NCBI GenBank assembly: GCA_013299045.1
Contig: JAAFJX010000001.1
Location: 62,001-126,000, forward strand
DNA length: 64,000 bases
Source of the DNA: Cytophagales bacterium
GTDB lineage: Bacteria > Bacteroidota > Bacteroidia > Cytophagales > Bernardetiaceae
Reading direction: 5' to 3'
Below, one piece after another: positions 25,762-34,984 of the stretch; position 1 is the first letter of the stretch; each line of letters begins with the position of its first letter. Under the pieces are notes generated by a model that was not told the DNA's origin, did not search any database, and saw only the letters and a program-made list of their open reading frames with translations. Made by a program: the position numbers and the translations under genes.

Positions 25762-26856
25762 TTAAGGGACGACTAACTCAACCATTTGTTTTTGCTGCCA
25801 TTCATCTAAGCGTTTGTCCATAATTCTAAACCAAGCTGGCGGCAAAAGGCTCAACAATATCATGCCTGTATAGCCAGTTGGAAGCTGCGGACTCTCGTCA
25901 AAATGCCTTAAAACTTGATAAGGACGGAGCGCTGACTCGTGGTGGTCGGAATGGCGTTGCAACTGAAAAAGGAAAAAATTACTCACCAAATGGCTCGCAT
26001 TCCATGAGTGCAAATGCGTTACACGTTCATAGTGCCCGCTGGGCAGCAAACGCCGTTGCAAACCATAATGTTCTATGTAATTGACCATTTCTAACAGAGA
26101 AAATGCCAAGACGCTTTGCAAGAGCCAAAAATAAAGGACTTTGAAAAGCCAAACTTCGGCGTACCATGACAAGCCCAGAAATAAACAAAGCATAAAAACA
26201 AAAGGTAAAATAGCATACCAAATCATAGCATTTTTATAATGAAAAGCCCCTAAGCCCATGCGTTCCAAGCGCTTGTTCTCAATGCGCCATGCACTCAAGT
26301 AGCTACCCACAACAGAACGCAACCAAAAGCGGTAAAAACTTTCCCCGCGACGGCTTGTGGCTGGGTCTTGCGGCGTACTGACATACACGTGATGCCCCTT
26401 GTTGTGTTCAATGTAAAAGTGCATATAATGAACGCTGAGCAAAATGAGTTGAGAGTAGAAGCGTTTTACTGGTTCTTTTTTATGCCCCAGTTCGTGCGCC
26501 ACGGTAATGCCTATGCCGCCTGTTACGAGGGCAGAAGTAACTGCAAAGAGCACAAATTCAGCTCCGTTCAACGGCATAGTGGCAGCAACATAACAAGCCC
26601 AAACAATATAAATCAGTTGTAAATAAGCCCATACGTAAAGCACGAAACTGTAAAAAAAAGCTGTCCACAACTTTGGTTCTTTCTCGGCACTTACGTTGCT
26701 TGTATCCGTGCTTACGAGCCAGTCTAGGACAGGAATAAGCCCAAAAACAAAAAGCAACGTACTAAATTGCCAAAAAGAACCCATATACAAGCCCAAAACA
26801 GCCAAACCAGGAATGATAAAAGCTGCAAAAAAACCAAGTGTTTTGCCTATGCTCAT
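25762..26856 (-). CDS. alkB: Alkane 1-monooxygenase (AlkB-type)
   Basis: Integral-membrane di-iron hydroxylase of 364 residues that oxidises terminal methyl groups of n-alkanes or related chains. The full set of His boxes is present: HELGHK (121-126), HNKGHH (151-156), NYIEHYG (259-265) and LQRHSDHH (299-306), separated by about six membrane helices. The NYxEHYG box is diagnostic for AlkB as opposed to fatty-acid desaturases. Rubredoxin and rubredoxin reductase, needed for electron delivery, are not encoded next to it. A well-formed promoter lies directly upstream (26901-26932). Confidence 0.93.
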   Translation of the reverse strand: MSIGKTLGFFAAFIIPGLAVLGLYMGSFWQFSTLLFVFGLIPVLDWLVSTDTSNVSAEKEPKLWTAFFYSFVLYVWAYLQLIYIVWACYVAATMPLNGAEFVLFAVTSALVTGGIGITVAHELGHKKEPVKRFYSQLILLSVHYMHFYIEHNKGHHVYVSTPQDPATSRRGESFYRFWLRSVVGSYLSAWRIENKRLERMGLGAFHYKNAMIWYAILPFVFMLCLFLGLSWYAEVWLFKVLYFWLLQSVLAFSLLEMVNYIEHYGLQRRLLPSGHYERVTHLHSWNASHLVSNFFLFQLQRHSDHHESALRPYQVLRHFDESPQLPTGYTGMILLSLLPPAWFRIMDKRLDEWQQKQMVELVVP

Positions 26857-26900
26857 AATACGTAACGGACTAGTGTTTCAATTTTGTGGTAAAGTCAATA

Positions 26901-26932
26901 CAAAGATAAATTTTGTTTGATGAAACACACAA
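26901..26932 (-). promoter_or_regulatory. Promoter of alkB (TTG-N21-TATCTTTG)
   Basis: On the minus strand TTG (26930-26932) and TATCTTTG (26901-26908) fit the -33/-7 consensus at 21-base spacing, 45 bases before the alkB ATG and within the 82-base gap to the upstream gene. Confidence 0.6.
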
Positions 26933-26938
26933 GAGCAG

Positions 26939-27925
26939 CTAGTCTGTCATAAGCAAAGACCAGTACTTACCCATACGGGCTGCTCCTATGTTTTTTATAC
27001 TGGCGCTGCGCATCTTTACGCAATGTGGATAAATGCTCTGCCAACCAAAGAAGGCTTGTTTGGGCAGCTCAAAACCATAGGAAATATTCTCAAAAGCACG
27101 GCTAGGATAAAGCCCTAACTCATTCAAACGCTTTATTGAGCCTTTCAAATCCGAATCTAAGGTCATTTCATCAGTTTCGTAGAGCTTGAGTGCAAAACGC
27201 TTGGAGGCCATCGCAACCGTATCATTCCAAACAACAGGCTCTACAGGCGGAAAGTATTTATCCCCACAATAACATTCCTTAGAACGAAAATCGTTGATTA
27301 ATACGAGTAGCTCCTTTGCAAGTGAGGCTTCCTGTTGCATATTAAATATCTCTACTCTGGTTTTCATATCATTTTCTTTACCCAACGTGGGGTCGTCCCA
27401 TGTTTTAAGCCTTATGTCAAAACAATTAAAGTGGTTTTCATTTTTATCCTGTCCCTTACCTTCTATCAAATCCACAACTTTAACGGTGTTGGGCAGGCGG
27501 TCAAAATGAACTTCGCAGGTAAAAATATCCTTCGCTTTGGCATCATACCGTCTTTCACTTGCGTCAGAAAGGCTATCTAATACCAATTTGCCATTTATTT
27601 TTATATTGCGGATTTCTTTGAGCGTGAAAGACTCAGAGCGATTTGCGGTGTTCGTCAAGAGCCAGTCATGAATAGCACCAGGCCCATAAAACACAGCATA
27701 ACCACCATCTTTATCAATAAACCGAAAATGAAAGATGGTTCTTGTTTCCGTGTAAACGACTCTGTCAAGGATATACACTTCCTTCCAGTTTCTGAACTCA
27801 GGCTTATAATCCGTATATGGAAAAGTAGCATAAGCTTCCGGCACGAATACAAAAGTGTTTAAGAAGCCAATAAGCAAGCATATTTTGAAAAGCCAATGAA
27901 CTTTTCTTAATACGGATAAAAGCAT
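26939..27925 (-). CDS. Secreted CAP-domain (SCP/TAPS) protein
   Basis: 328 residues with an N-terminal signal sequence (hydrophobic 12-32, ending EAYA). Residues 40-200 are beta-rich and unassigned (DYKPEFRNWKEVYILDRVVY...), with two Cys pairs later (CYCGD). The C-terminal 130 residues form a CAP domain: ELLVLINDFRSKE, PVVWNDTVAMASKRFA, AFENISYG, and IYPHCVKMRSASIKNIGAARMGKYWSLLM. The Cys-variant CAP cavity keeps the Asn/Glu pair in ENI but PHC replaces the usual SxxH, so the metal-binding site is altered. Such proteins act outside the cell; the role is unknown. Confidence 0.75.
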   Translation of the reverse strand: MLLSVLRKVHWLFKICLLIGFLNTFVFVPEAYATFPYTDYKPEFRNWKEVYILDRVVYTETRTIFHFRFIDKDGGYAVFYGPGAIHDWLLTNTANRSESFTLKEIRNIKINGKLVLDSLSDASERRYDAKAKDIFTCEVHFDRLPNTVKVVDLIEGKGQDKNENHFNCFDIRLKTWDDPTLGKENDMKTRVEIFNMQQEASLAKELLVLINDFRSKECYCGDKYFPPVEPVVWNDTVAMASKRFALKLYETDEMTLDSDLKGSIKRLNELGLYPSRAFENISYGFELPKQAFFGWQSIYPHCVKMRSASIKNIGAARMGKYWSLLMTD

Positions 27926-27966
27926 AGTCTATTCGGTTTGTGTGTTGTGATACTTCGTTTAATCAT

Positions 27967-29214
27967 TTATAAAGTGGGTAGCACTTTGGCGCTGGCTTCG
28001 CCAAAACCAATTCGGAGACCATCTTTTTCGGCAAAAGCGCGCATAATAACGGTGTCGTTATCTTGCAAGAAGCTACGCTGCGTGCCGTCAGCCAGTGTGA
28101 GAGGTTTTGTACCGCGCCAGGCAAGCTCCAGCATAGAGCCAAAGGCATTGGGCGTGGGGCCACTAATAGTGCCAGAGGCATATAAATCGCCAACTTTCAG
28201 GTTACAACCATTGATGGTGTGGTGAGCGAGCTGCTGATGGAAAGTCCAATACAAATATTTGTAATTGGACGTACAAACCTTGTTTTCAGCACCATTTTCA
28301 GGCTTGATGAATACTTCAAGTTGGATATCAAAGGTTTTTTGATTTGTGCGTTCTAAGTAGGGCAATACCTGCACGTCTTGCATTGGCGCATTTGTTCTAA
28401 AAGGCTCGAGAGCTTCCATTGTAACCACCCAAGGCGAAACCGTAGAGGCAAAGTTTTTGCCTAAAAAAGGGCCTAGAGGCACATATTCCCACTTTTGCAA
28501 GTCCCGTGCAGACCAATCATTGAACACAAGAAAACCAAAAATATACTCTTCTGCTCTTTCCACGCTCACGGACTCGCCTAAGGCAGTTTCCTTACCAATA
28601 ACAAAGCCCATTTCTAACTCAAAATCCATTTGTTTAGACGCACCAAAAAGAGGCATGGCAGCATCATCGGGCTTGAACTGTCCTTTAGGGCGATGGAAAT
28701 TTTGCCCCGAAACCACAATAGAAGATGCGCGACCATGATAGCCAACTGGTAGATGCTTCCAGTTAGGCATAAGCGGATTGTCGGGGCGTAGCATTTTGCC
28801 TACATTCATCGCGTGCTCAAGGCTAGAATAAAAGTCGGTATAGTTGCCAATCTGTATAGGCATCAGCATCTGAACATGGCTGATAGGCAGCATAATAGAC
28901 GATTCGTGCTCGGCAATTGCTGAATCTTCCGCCAAAAGTTCTATAAGCCGCATACGGAGCTGCTGGTGAGCTTTTTTGCCGCAAGCAATTAGCGCATTAA
29001 GTGTGCTTTGCGCAAACACATCGGCATCTATCCCCAAGCCTTCCAAAAAGCCAAGTTCACTGAGTGCGTGCAAATCTACGACGCTGTTGCCTATGCGCGT
29101 GCATACAAAAGGAGGTATGTCTGCCGTCTGGCCAATGCCAAATGGGATGTTTTGAATAGGGAAATCGCTATTGGACGGCACTTGTATCCAAGATTTGGTA
29201 ATATGAGCAGTCAT
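27967..29214 (-). CDS. fahA: Fumarylacetoacetase
   Basis: Last step of tyrosine/phenylalanine catabolism: fumarylacetoacetate to fumarate and acetoacetate. 415 residues, typical length. Signatures: DFYSSLEHAMNVGKMLRPDNPLMPNWKH, PVGYHGRASSIVVSG (catalytic His region), FELEMGFVIGKET (metal ligands Glu), FNDWSARDLQKWEYVPLGPFLGKNF and SGTISGP. No other tyrosine-catabolism gene is adjacent. TACTTTTG on the minus strand (29232-29239) is a plausible -7 box 17 bases upstream. Confidence 0.96.
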   Translation of the reverse strand: MTAHITKSWIQVPSNSDFPIQNIPFGIGQTADIPPFVCTRIGNSVVDLHALSELGFLEGLGIDADVFAQSTLNALIACGKKAHQQLRMRLIELLAEDSAIAEHESSIMLPISHVQMLMPIQIGNYTDFYSSLEHAMNVGKMLRPDNPLMPNWKHLPVGYHGRASSIVVSGQNFHRPKGQFKPDDAAMPLFGASKQMDFELEMGFVIGKETALGESVSVERAEEYIFGFLVFNDWSARDLQKWEYVPLGPFLGKNFASTVSPWVVTMEALEPFRTNAPMQDVQVLPYLERTNQKTFDIQLEVFIKPENGAENKVCTSNYKYLYWTFHQQLAHHTINGCNLKVGDLYASGTISGPTPNAFGSMLELAWRGTKPLTLADGTQRSFLQDNDTVIMRAFAEKDGLRIGFGEASAKVLPTL

Positions 29215-29231
29215 TTTAGTTATTTTTTTAG

Positions 29232-29239
29232 CAAAAGTA
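29232..29239 (-). promoter_or_regulatory. Possible -7 box of fahA
   Basis: Minus-strand TACTTTTG, 17 bases before the ATG; no -33 TTG at the usual distance. Confidence 0.35.
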
Positions 29240-29305
29240 GTACTTTTTTGTTTAACGTCTGTACTGTTTGCAAATTTTAACAGTTGGTTGGTAAACTTCG
29301 TTTTA

Positions 29306-30685
29306 TCAGGGCTGTTGGATACTTTCGTTCACTCTTTCGTAGTCTGCGCTCGCCCTTTGTAATTCGGCAATAATTTGTGAGCGGAGCGCCAAAAGCTCAG
29401 TAATGAGTGTATTTTTGGAATAAAATAAAGAAAGAAGCGTAACTTTTTTGCGAATGCCCTGCCAGCGCGCAGTATAACGCAAAGCCCAGAATGCACTTAA
29501 AGGCAATAAAAGCGCATAAATAGCTGTATAAAGGCCATTTTGAAACAGCCAGTGAAAACCAGAAATTTGCAAAGCATAACAAATAGAAAAAGTAAAGATA
29601 CCGCTGCTCATCATAATTGGTGCTACATATTCTTTTTCTTTCGTTAGCCAATGCGCTATCTTTGAGGGTAGAATGTAAGCTGGGTAATTGTTCATAAGGC
29701 CAAAGAGGTATAGGGGAAAGCCTAGTAGCAAGAAAAAAAGACTTTTAAGGCTATCCAACCAAAGGTTATTTCGTTCTTGGCTATCGGCCAGAGCTGAATC
29801 TTTGAGCGCGAGGCGGTTTAGGGTGCTAAAGTAGCGTTGTATGTGCTGTGCAAGCTGCCATACACGTTCTGGTTCAGTGCCTTTAAAATAATGATAGGCT
29901 TTTACAATCTCCTGCGTCATTTCAAAGTTTTGTAGCCCCATGCTCTTTTGGGCTTCAGTAGCAAAATTTGCCTTGAATATTTGTTCTATGCGTTTAATGA
30001 GCAGGTCGTCTTCGTCTGTTTCGATGATAATCATTTCGCCCTTGAGTGCCTCTTCAATATCGTGAGTCAATTTTTTAATGGCCTCTTGCGGACTTCTAAG
30101 ATAAAGGGCTTGGTAGTCTTTAACCAAAATAGGTGCAGCACAACTCGCAAACACACGGCTTCTGAAACGCTGACTGTTTGTGTAATTCAATCCAACCGCC
30201 TGTATTTGTAGGTTCAAGGAAAAATCTGCGCTGGCTTCCGCTCCTAAAGCTATGCGCGCCGCTCCTGATTTAATTTGTCGCAAACGCCGTTCGGCTACGC
30301 TGGTTCCTTCAGGAAAGATAAGCAAAGACCCTTGCTTTTTCATAAAGTCAAAACATTGCTTAAAAGCGGCCTCGTTGCGCTCACGCATCTGCTCAGGGCT
30401 GCTTTCTAATTCTTGGTTATCCTGCGCCCTAAAAATCGGAATCATATTCATTTGTCCCAAAAACCAACGGTTAAAGGCTGATTTAAACAAAGCACCCTTG
30501 GCCAAAAAATAGAGCGGCTGCTTGAAGATACTGCCCACAATGAAAGGATCCATGAATGTATTGGGGTGATTCGCCACAACAATAGTACTATGCGTAGGCA
30601 AATCGCTCTTTTGGGCATGGTTCATTTCCCTAAAAAAAACCTTGAGCGCGGTTTTTATGAGTAATTTTAACAAAAGATAAAACAT
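29306..30685 (-). CDS. Membrane acyltransferase of the PlsC/GPAT-like superfamily
   Basis: 459 residues. The acyltransferase block has NHPNTFMDP (39-47), FLAKGALF, the FPEGTS motif (124-129) and IQAVGLNY; the His-to-Asp spacing of five residues resembles yeast Gat/Gpt-type glycerol-3-phosphate acyltransferases rather than E. coli PlsC. After a helical middle part come about four membrane helices (320-420). Likely acylates a lysophospholipid or glycerol-3-phosphate at the inner membrane. Neighbours give no pathway context. Confidence 0.85.
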   Translation of the reverse strand: MFYLLLKLLIKTALKVFFREMNHAQKSDLPTHSTIVVANHPNTFMDPFIVGSIFKQPLYFLAKGALFKSAFNRWFLGQMNMIPIFRAQDNQELESSPEQMRERNEAAFKQCFDFMKKQGSLLIFPEGTSVAERRLRQIKSGAARIALGAEASADFSLNLQIQAVGLNYTNSQRFRSRVFASCAAPILVKDYQALYLRSPQEAIKKLTHDIEEALKGEMIIIETDEDDLLIKRIEQIFKANFATEAQKSMGLQNFEMTQEIVKAYHYFKGTEPERVWQLAQHIQRYFSTLNRLALKDSALADSQERNNLWLDSLKSLFFLLLGFPLYLFGLMNNYPAYILPSKIAHWLTKEKEYVAPIMMSSGIFTFSICYALQISGFHWLFQNGLYTAIYALLLPLSAFWALRYTARWQGIRKKVTLLSLFYSKNTLITELLALRSQIIAELQRASADYERVNESIQQP

Positions 30686-30777
30686 GGTTTTCTTCTATTT
30701 TTAGCAAGTTAGTCAGTAAAAAAATAAATGCAAGACCTCATACAAAAAAAGTTTTAGGCCAAAGAAGAGGACTATAC

Positions 30778-30815
30778 AAAAAAAAGGCCGCCTTGTGTCT
30801 AAAGCAGCCTTTTTT
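30778..30815. terminator. Terminator of the PorE-like gene
   Basis: Stem A6-GGCCGC (30780-30791) / GCAGCC-T6 (30804-30815) with one mismatch. On the minus strand it ends in eight U and lies 21 bases after the stop codon of the lipoprotein gene; structure also permits use in the other direction. Confidence 0.82.
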
Positions 30816-30835
30816 GTAGGTGGTAAGGTACTATC

Positions 30836-32839
30836 TTACTTGCCACTAGTTTTAGCCACCACTTTGGGTTTGTACTCAGAGCGCTTGAAAACTTTAACCG
30901 TTGTGCGGCGGTTTTCTTGGTGCTGTTCTTCTGTTTTGGCTTTTTTTACTTTCAATTCATACTCACCATAACCCTTTGCCGCAATATTTGCCGTGTTTAC
31001 GCCTTTTGCAATGAGATAGTCCACCGCCGACTTGGCACGCCCGTCCGCGAGCTTTTCATTGTACTTGGCAGAACCGCGCTCGTCGGTATGTGAGCCTAGC
31101 TCTATAATAACGTCGGGATAAACTGTTAAAAATTCATTCAAGAAGCCCACGAATTGGTCAAGGAGTGTTGTTGATTCAGGTGTAAGGCGCGTTTTGTTAA
31201 ACTCATACAAAATCTCAATTTCTGGCGGCAGTTTATCGTTAGTGGGTTTCAAAAAGTTTAACGTGAGTGTGAGGTCGGTATCAAAGGTAATGGTATTGTA
31301 CTTTTTGGGCAAAGTACGCACATCTACGGCTTTTCCTACTGTAGAGAAAGACTCTGATTTGGGCAGGTAGCCATCTTTTTCGGCCTCTATGCTATAAACC
31401 ATTTTCATATTCAGGGCTGTATCAAACTTGAACTTGCCTTGTTCGTTTGAAGTGGCCGTAGCCAGCAGATTTTTATTGCTATCTTTGAAGCGGAGCGTGG
31501 TGTTTGTAAGTGGTTTTTTGGACTTATCCTCAAAGGTATTGAAGTAAGTAATGCCTTGCAAATAGTAGTTCACGTACTTAAAATTGACTGAATCATTGAT
31601 GAAATAATAAATGTCATCATCGCCAACCGCGGGTGCATTTGGTCTGTTGGACGTAAAATAGCCCACCGAGTCGTTCTTGTAAAGCAGGCCAAAATCATCG
31701 GCAGAGGAGTTGATGGGCGTGCCTACATTGCGGATTTTAGTCTGTTCCTTAACGAATATATCCAAACCACCCAAACCATAATGACCGTCAGAGGCAAAAA
31801 AGAATTTGCCGTTTGCAGCCATATATGGGAACATTTCATTGGCTGCTGTGTTGATGTCTTTCGGCATGGGGGTAGCAGCGCCAAAAGTGCCGTCAGGATT
31901 AACCGTAGCAGTAAATATATCTAAATCGCCGTCGCGATTTGAAGCAAAATAGAGCGTCTTCCCGTCTGGCGCAAACGAAGGACAACCGTCCCATTTTTCA
32001 GAATTGATGTTTTCTATGGCTTGGGCTTCTGTCCAGACGGTGCCATCAAAACGAGAAACGTAGAGGCTTACCTCAGGGTCAGATTCTTTCTTGCCGTTGC
32101 CGCTTCGCGCAAAAACCATTGTTTTTCCGTCTGGCGAAAACGTAGCAGAGGCTTCATGCGCGCCGTCGGTGTTGATAACCAAACCTGCAGACGTAATGTT
32201 TGCAAGTGTCTTGTCATTCGCGAAATCCGCATAGTAAATATCCTGGAAGCCTTTTCCTGTGCCTTCATAAACTTTTTCAAGGCGGCGTGCGCTGCTCACT
32301 ACAAGTTGCTGATTGACAAGCGATGAGGTAAAGTCGGAAGCATTGGTATTGACACCTGCACAATGCTCTACACGTGTATGCGTAACCATTTTTTTGATGT
32401 CTTCAGCTTGTTTGAGCGACTCCATTTCGCCTTTGGCCATTTCTTGAAGACGGGGCTTAGTGCCACTTGCTACATATTCAGCAAACTGGTCTGTGGCTTC
32501 TGCATATTTGGCATTGGCAGCCAGCGCAAAACCATAGTGAAACTTGAGCTTGTCTTGGCTGTCTGCATCAAGTGGTTCACCCGTTTTGCTCGTAAGGGCT
32601 GCAGCGTAGTAAGGTTCCGCTAAATGAGCACGATTAGAGAGCCTGTAACACTCTGCAATTTTGAAGTTGATGCCCTTTGCTAGCTTCGGGTTTTTGACCA
32701 TAGCCTCTTTAAAAAGCGGAATGGCGGCATCATAGGCAGCAGCCTGAAACTTCATTTCGGCTTTGTCGTAAACTGCTACGCAGGCACTTATTTGCCAACA
32801 AAAAGCCAATATGGAGCAGTAGATAAGAATTTTTTTCAT
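30836..32839 (-). CDS. PorE-like TPR / beta-propeller / CRD / OmpA lipoprotein
   Basis: 667 residues from ATG 32839, chosen because it gives a lipoprotein signal (MKKILIYCSILAFCWQISAC) with Cys20 in the lipobox. Domain order: TPR repeats (25-125), PD40/WD40-type propeller (about 175-420; SPDGKTMVFAR, APDGKTLYFASNRDGDLDIF), carboxypeptidase-regulatory-like beta sandwich (about 445-520), and OmpA C-terminal peptidoglycan-binding domain (about 540-645; HTDERGSAKYN, RRTTVKVF). This is the architecture of PorE, the T9SS subunit that tethers the trans-envelope complex to peptidoglycan, although paralogues with other jobs exist in Bacteroidota. Followed by a strong terminator. Confidence 0.85.
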   Translation of the reverse strand: MKKILIYCSILAFCWQISACVAVYDKAEMKFQAAAYDAAIPLFKEAMVKNPKLAKGINFKIAECYRLSNRAHLAEPYYAAALTSKTGEPLDADSQDKLKFHYGFALAANAKYAEATDQFAEYVASGTKPRLQEMAKGEMESLKQAEDIKKMVTHTRVEHCAGVNTNASDFTSSLVNQQLVVSSARRLEKVYEGTGKGFQDIYYADFANDKTLANITSAGLVINTDGAHEASATFSPDGKTMVFARSGNGKKESDPEVSLYVSRFDGTVWTEAQAIENINSEKWDGCPSFAPDGKTLYFASNRDGDLDIFTATVNPDGTFGAATPMPKDINTAANEMFPYMAANGKFFFASDGHYGLGGLDIFVKEQTKIRNVGTPINSSADDFGLLYKNDSVGYFTSNRPNAPAVGDDDIYYFINDSVNFKYVNYYLQGITYFNTFEDKSKKPLTNTTLRFKDSNKNLLATATSNEQGKFKFDTALNMKMVYSIEAEKDGYLPKSESFSTVGKAVDVRTLPKKYNTITFDTDLTLTLNFLKPTNDKLPPEIEILYEFNKTRLTPESTTLLDQFVGFLNEFLTVYPDVIIELGSHTDERGSAKYNEKLADGRAKSAVDYLIAKGVNTANIAAKGYGEYELKVKKAKTEEQHQENRRTTVKVFKRSEYKPKVVAKTSGK

Positions 32840-33064
32840 GGCACAATTCGGTAATTCAAGGAAATGAAGGCAGTTTTTAAACATCAGAATACTCATGTTT
32901 TGTCATAAACATTTTGCAAATTTGAAAAAAACTTTGTTAATATGCTAAAAAAAGTCTAAAAATTAAGCAGTTTTAATAGCCAGTTTCGTTTGTTTTGCGT
33001 TGTATAGCGAACATAAAGTCTTGGTATTTTCTTTTCTTTCATAACATGATTCAGCGACAAATTT

Positions 33065-33916
33065 ATGCAAAATACGCTTAAAAATAATGATTTTCAGGCT
33101 GATATGCAGTTTGAGCGCATTGCGGCTTATCGCTTTGACAAAAACTTTATTCTGCGCCTTTGTCGTGAGCAAAAGTGGACAGAATCTTTCGCAAAGGCCA
33201 CCATTCAAGAATACTTCAAATTTATGTATTTGGCTACCAGACAAAGAGTGGTGCCTTCTTTGGCAGTAGATGAGGTTTGGCATTTGCATTTGATTCATAC
33301 CCGCTCTTATTGGGAAGACTTCGTACCTAACTATTTGGGGAAGGCCATTCACCATGAGCCGACTTATGACAATAAGAGCCAAGATGAAAACGGCTACGCC
33401 CTTACTTTAGCCGCCTATAAGGCTATTTTTGGGCCTTACCCTGAAGCTATTTGGCATTATAAAGGGTCAGTTGTAACGCAACCTCCTAAAATGCCCAATT
33501 TTATACAACGCCTGGCTGCCCAATTGGGTAAATCGGTTTGGCTACCGCTTTTATTTTTTTTGGCTCTCTTTAATGTTCAGGCCGCTGGTCTCTTTTTGGG
33601 TTTTGCGCTTTTTGCGGTTCTACTCATAGTCATCGTGATACGAACCGTGTTTGCACTCAGGAAAAAGCGGCAAGTACCTACCAGAGTTGGCCGAGTGGCT
33701 GTAAAGAAGGGCGGCAGTTCTGGCTATGAAACGGGTGCAGCAGCTTTTGTGGTTTCAGATGGAATAGATGATTATTCGGACGATGGCGGCAGCTATGATG
33801 GGGGAGGGGTTGATAGTGGCTCAGATAGTGGCGGTTCGTCTGACTCCGGTGGCTCGTCGTGTAGCTCTGGTAGCAGTTGTGGTAGCAGTTGCGGCGGCGG
33901 TTGTAGCAGTAGCTAA
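33065..33916 (+). CDS. GRDP-like membrane protein with Cys/Ser/Gly tail
   Basis: 283 residues. Residues 15-135 form a helical domain with DEVWHLHLIHTRSYW (69-83) and HHEPTYDNK, the signature of the glycine-rich-domain-protein (GRDP/DUF1399) family. One long or two short membrane helices follow (158-197), then a basic stretch and an 80-residue low-complexity tail of Gly, Ser, Asp and finally Cys (Cys266, 272, 276, 280; last residues CGGGCSSS). Proteins with this design exist in several phyla without known function; the tail might bind metal or be modified. It looks monocistronic. Confidence 0.75.
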   Translation: MQNTLKNNDFQADMQFERIAAYRFDKNFILRLCREQKWTESFAKATIQEYFKFMYLATRQRVVPSLAVDEVWHLHLIHTRSYWEDFVPNYLGKAIHHEPTYDNKSQDENGYALTLAAYKAIFGPYPEAIWHYKGSVVTQPPKMPNFIQRLAAQLGKSVWLPLLFFLALFNVQAAGLFLGFALFAVLLIVIVIRTVFALRKKRQVPTRVGRVAVKKGGSSGYETGAAAFVVSDGIDDYSDDGGSYDGGGVDSGSDSGGSSDSGGSSCSSGSSCGSSCGGGCSSS

Positions 33917-33998
33917 TTGTCCTTAAAATATACCTAAAATATTAATTTTCAATAAATTAAATAAGTATTTATTTTAAAATTTCTCAACTCTAAAGACA

Positions 33999-34862
33999 AT
34001 GTACGACTACCTTGCGCCAGCGCTTATTCAAGACTTTATTCAGCGCGCTTTGAATGAAGATATTGCAGATGGTGACCACTCTGCTCTGTCCGCTATCCCT
34101 GCTGAGGCGCGAAACAAAGCCCATTTGCTCATTAAGGGCGAAGGTATTTTGGCAGGTGTAGCACTTGCCGAGATGATTTTTAAAAAAGTAGATGCCGCAC
34201 TTAACGTGGAAGTTAAAATTCCTGATGGCAGCCCTGTTAAGTTTGGCGATGTAGGGCTTTTGGTGGAAGGCCCCGCACGTTCCATTCTTATGGCGGAGCG
34301 CCTCGTGCTTAACTGTATGCAGCGCATGAGCGGCATTGCTACCTTAACGTCGCAAATGGTGCAACTAGTTGCTGGCACTAAAGCCCGCATTTTGGACACC
34401 CGCAAAACAAGCCCCAATTCTAGATTGATTGAAAAATGGGCTGTTAGAATTGGTGGTGGCCAGAACCATCGCTTTGGCCTTTTTGATATGATTATGCTCA
34501 AAGATAACCATGTTGATTTTGCTGGTGGCATAGAACAGGCTGTTTTGGCAGCGCAGACCTACCTCAAAGAAAAAAGTATGCAACTGGCTGTTGAAGTAGA
34601 AACGCGAAACCTCAAAGAGGTTGAAGAGGCTACTAAAATGGCAGAGCGCGGCTTTGTGCAACGCATTATGTTTGATAACATGAGCCTTGAGACACTTGCA
34701 GCGGCTGTCCGTTTAGTCAATGGCATTTGTGAAACAGAAGCCTCTGGTGGTATTACCGAGCGTACCATTGGCCTAATTGCGCGCACGGGTGTAGATTTTG
34801 TTTCGGTAGGTGCACTCACGCACTCTTACAAAAGCATGGATATTAGCCTAAAGGCTTATTAG
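33999..34862 (+). CDS. nadC: Nicotinate-nucleotide pyrophosphorylase (carboxylating)
   Basis: Quinolinate phosphoribosyltransferase of de novo NAD synthesis: quinolinate + PRPP to nicotinate mononucleotide. 287 residues. Landmarks: EDIADGDHSALSAIP, GILAGVALAEMIF, RLVLNCMQRMSGIAT, DTRKTSPNSRLIEKWAVRIGGGQNHRFGLFDMIMLKDNH (binding-site Arg, Lys and His), VEVETRNLKE, IMFDNMS, and EASGGIT...GVDFVSVGALTHS. nadA/nadB are not adjacent. Confidence 0.97.
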   Translation: MYDYLAPALIQDFIQRALNEDIADGDHSALSAIPAEARNKAHLLIKGEGILAGVALAEMIFKKVDAALNVEVKIPDGSPVKFGDVGLLVEGPARSILMAERLVLNCMQRMSGIATLTSQMVQLVAGTKARILDTRKTSPNSRLIEKWAVRIGGGQNHRFGLFDMIMLKDNHVDFAGGIEQAVLAAQTYLKEKSMQLAVEVETRNLKEVEEATKMAERGFVQRIMFDNMSLETLAAAVRLVNGICETEASGGITERTIGLIARTGVDFVSVGALTHSYKSMDISLKAY

Positions 34863-34877
34863 CAAAGCGAATATTTT

Positions 34878-34908
34878 TTTGACTTTCAGAATCAAAGTGC
34901 TACCTTTG
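34878..34908 (+). promoter_or_regulatory. Promoter of the TPR gene (TTTG-N19-TACCTTTG)
   Basis: TTTG 34878-34881 and TACCTTTG 34901-34908 with exactly 19 bases between, an essentially ideal Bacteroidota promoter. It predicts a leader of about 70 bases before the ATG at 34985. Confidence 0.7.
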
Positions 34909-34984
34909 CAGTCCTAGCCGAAATCATTGAGCGCTTTGGGGCTGCTTGCTGCGTGGCGAGCTACAACATAAATCATTCTGAAAC

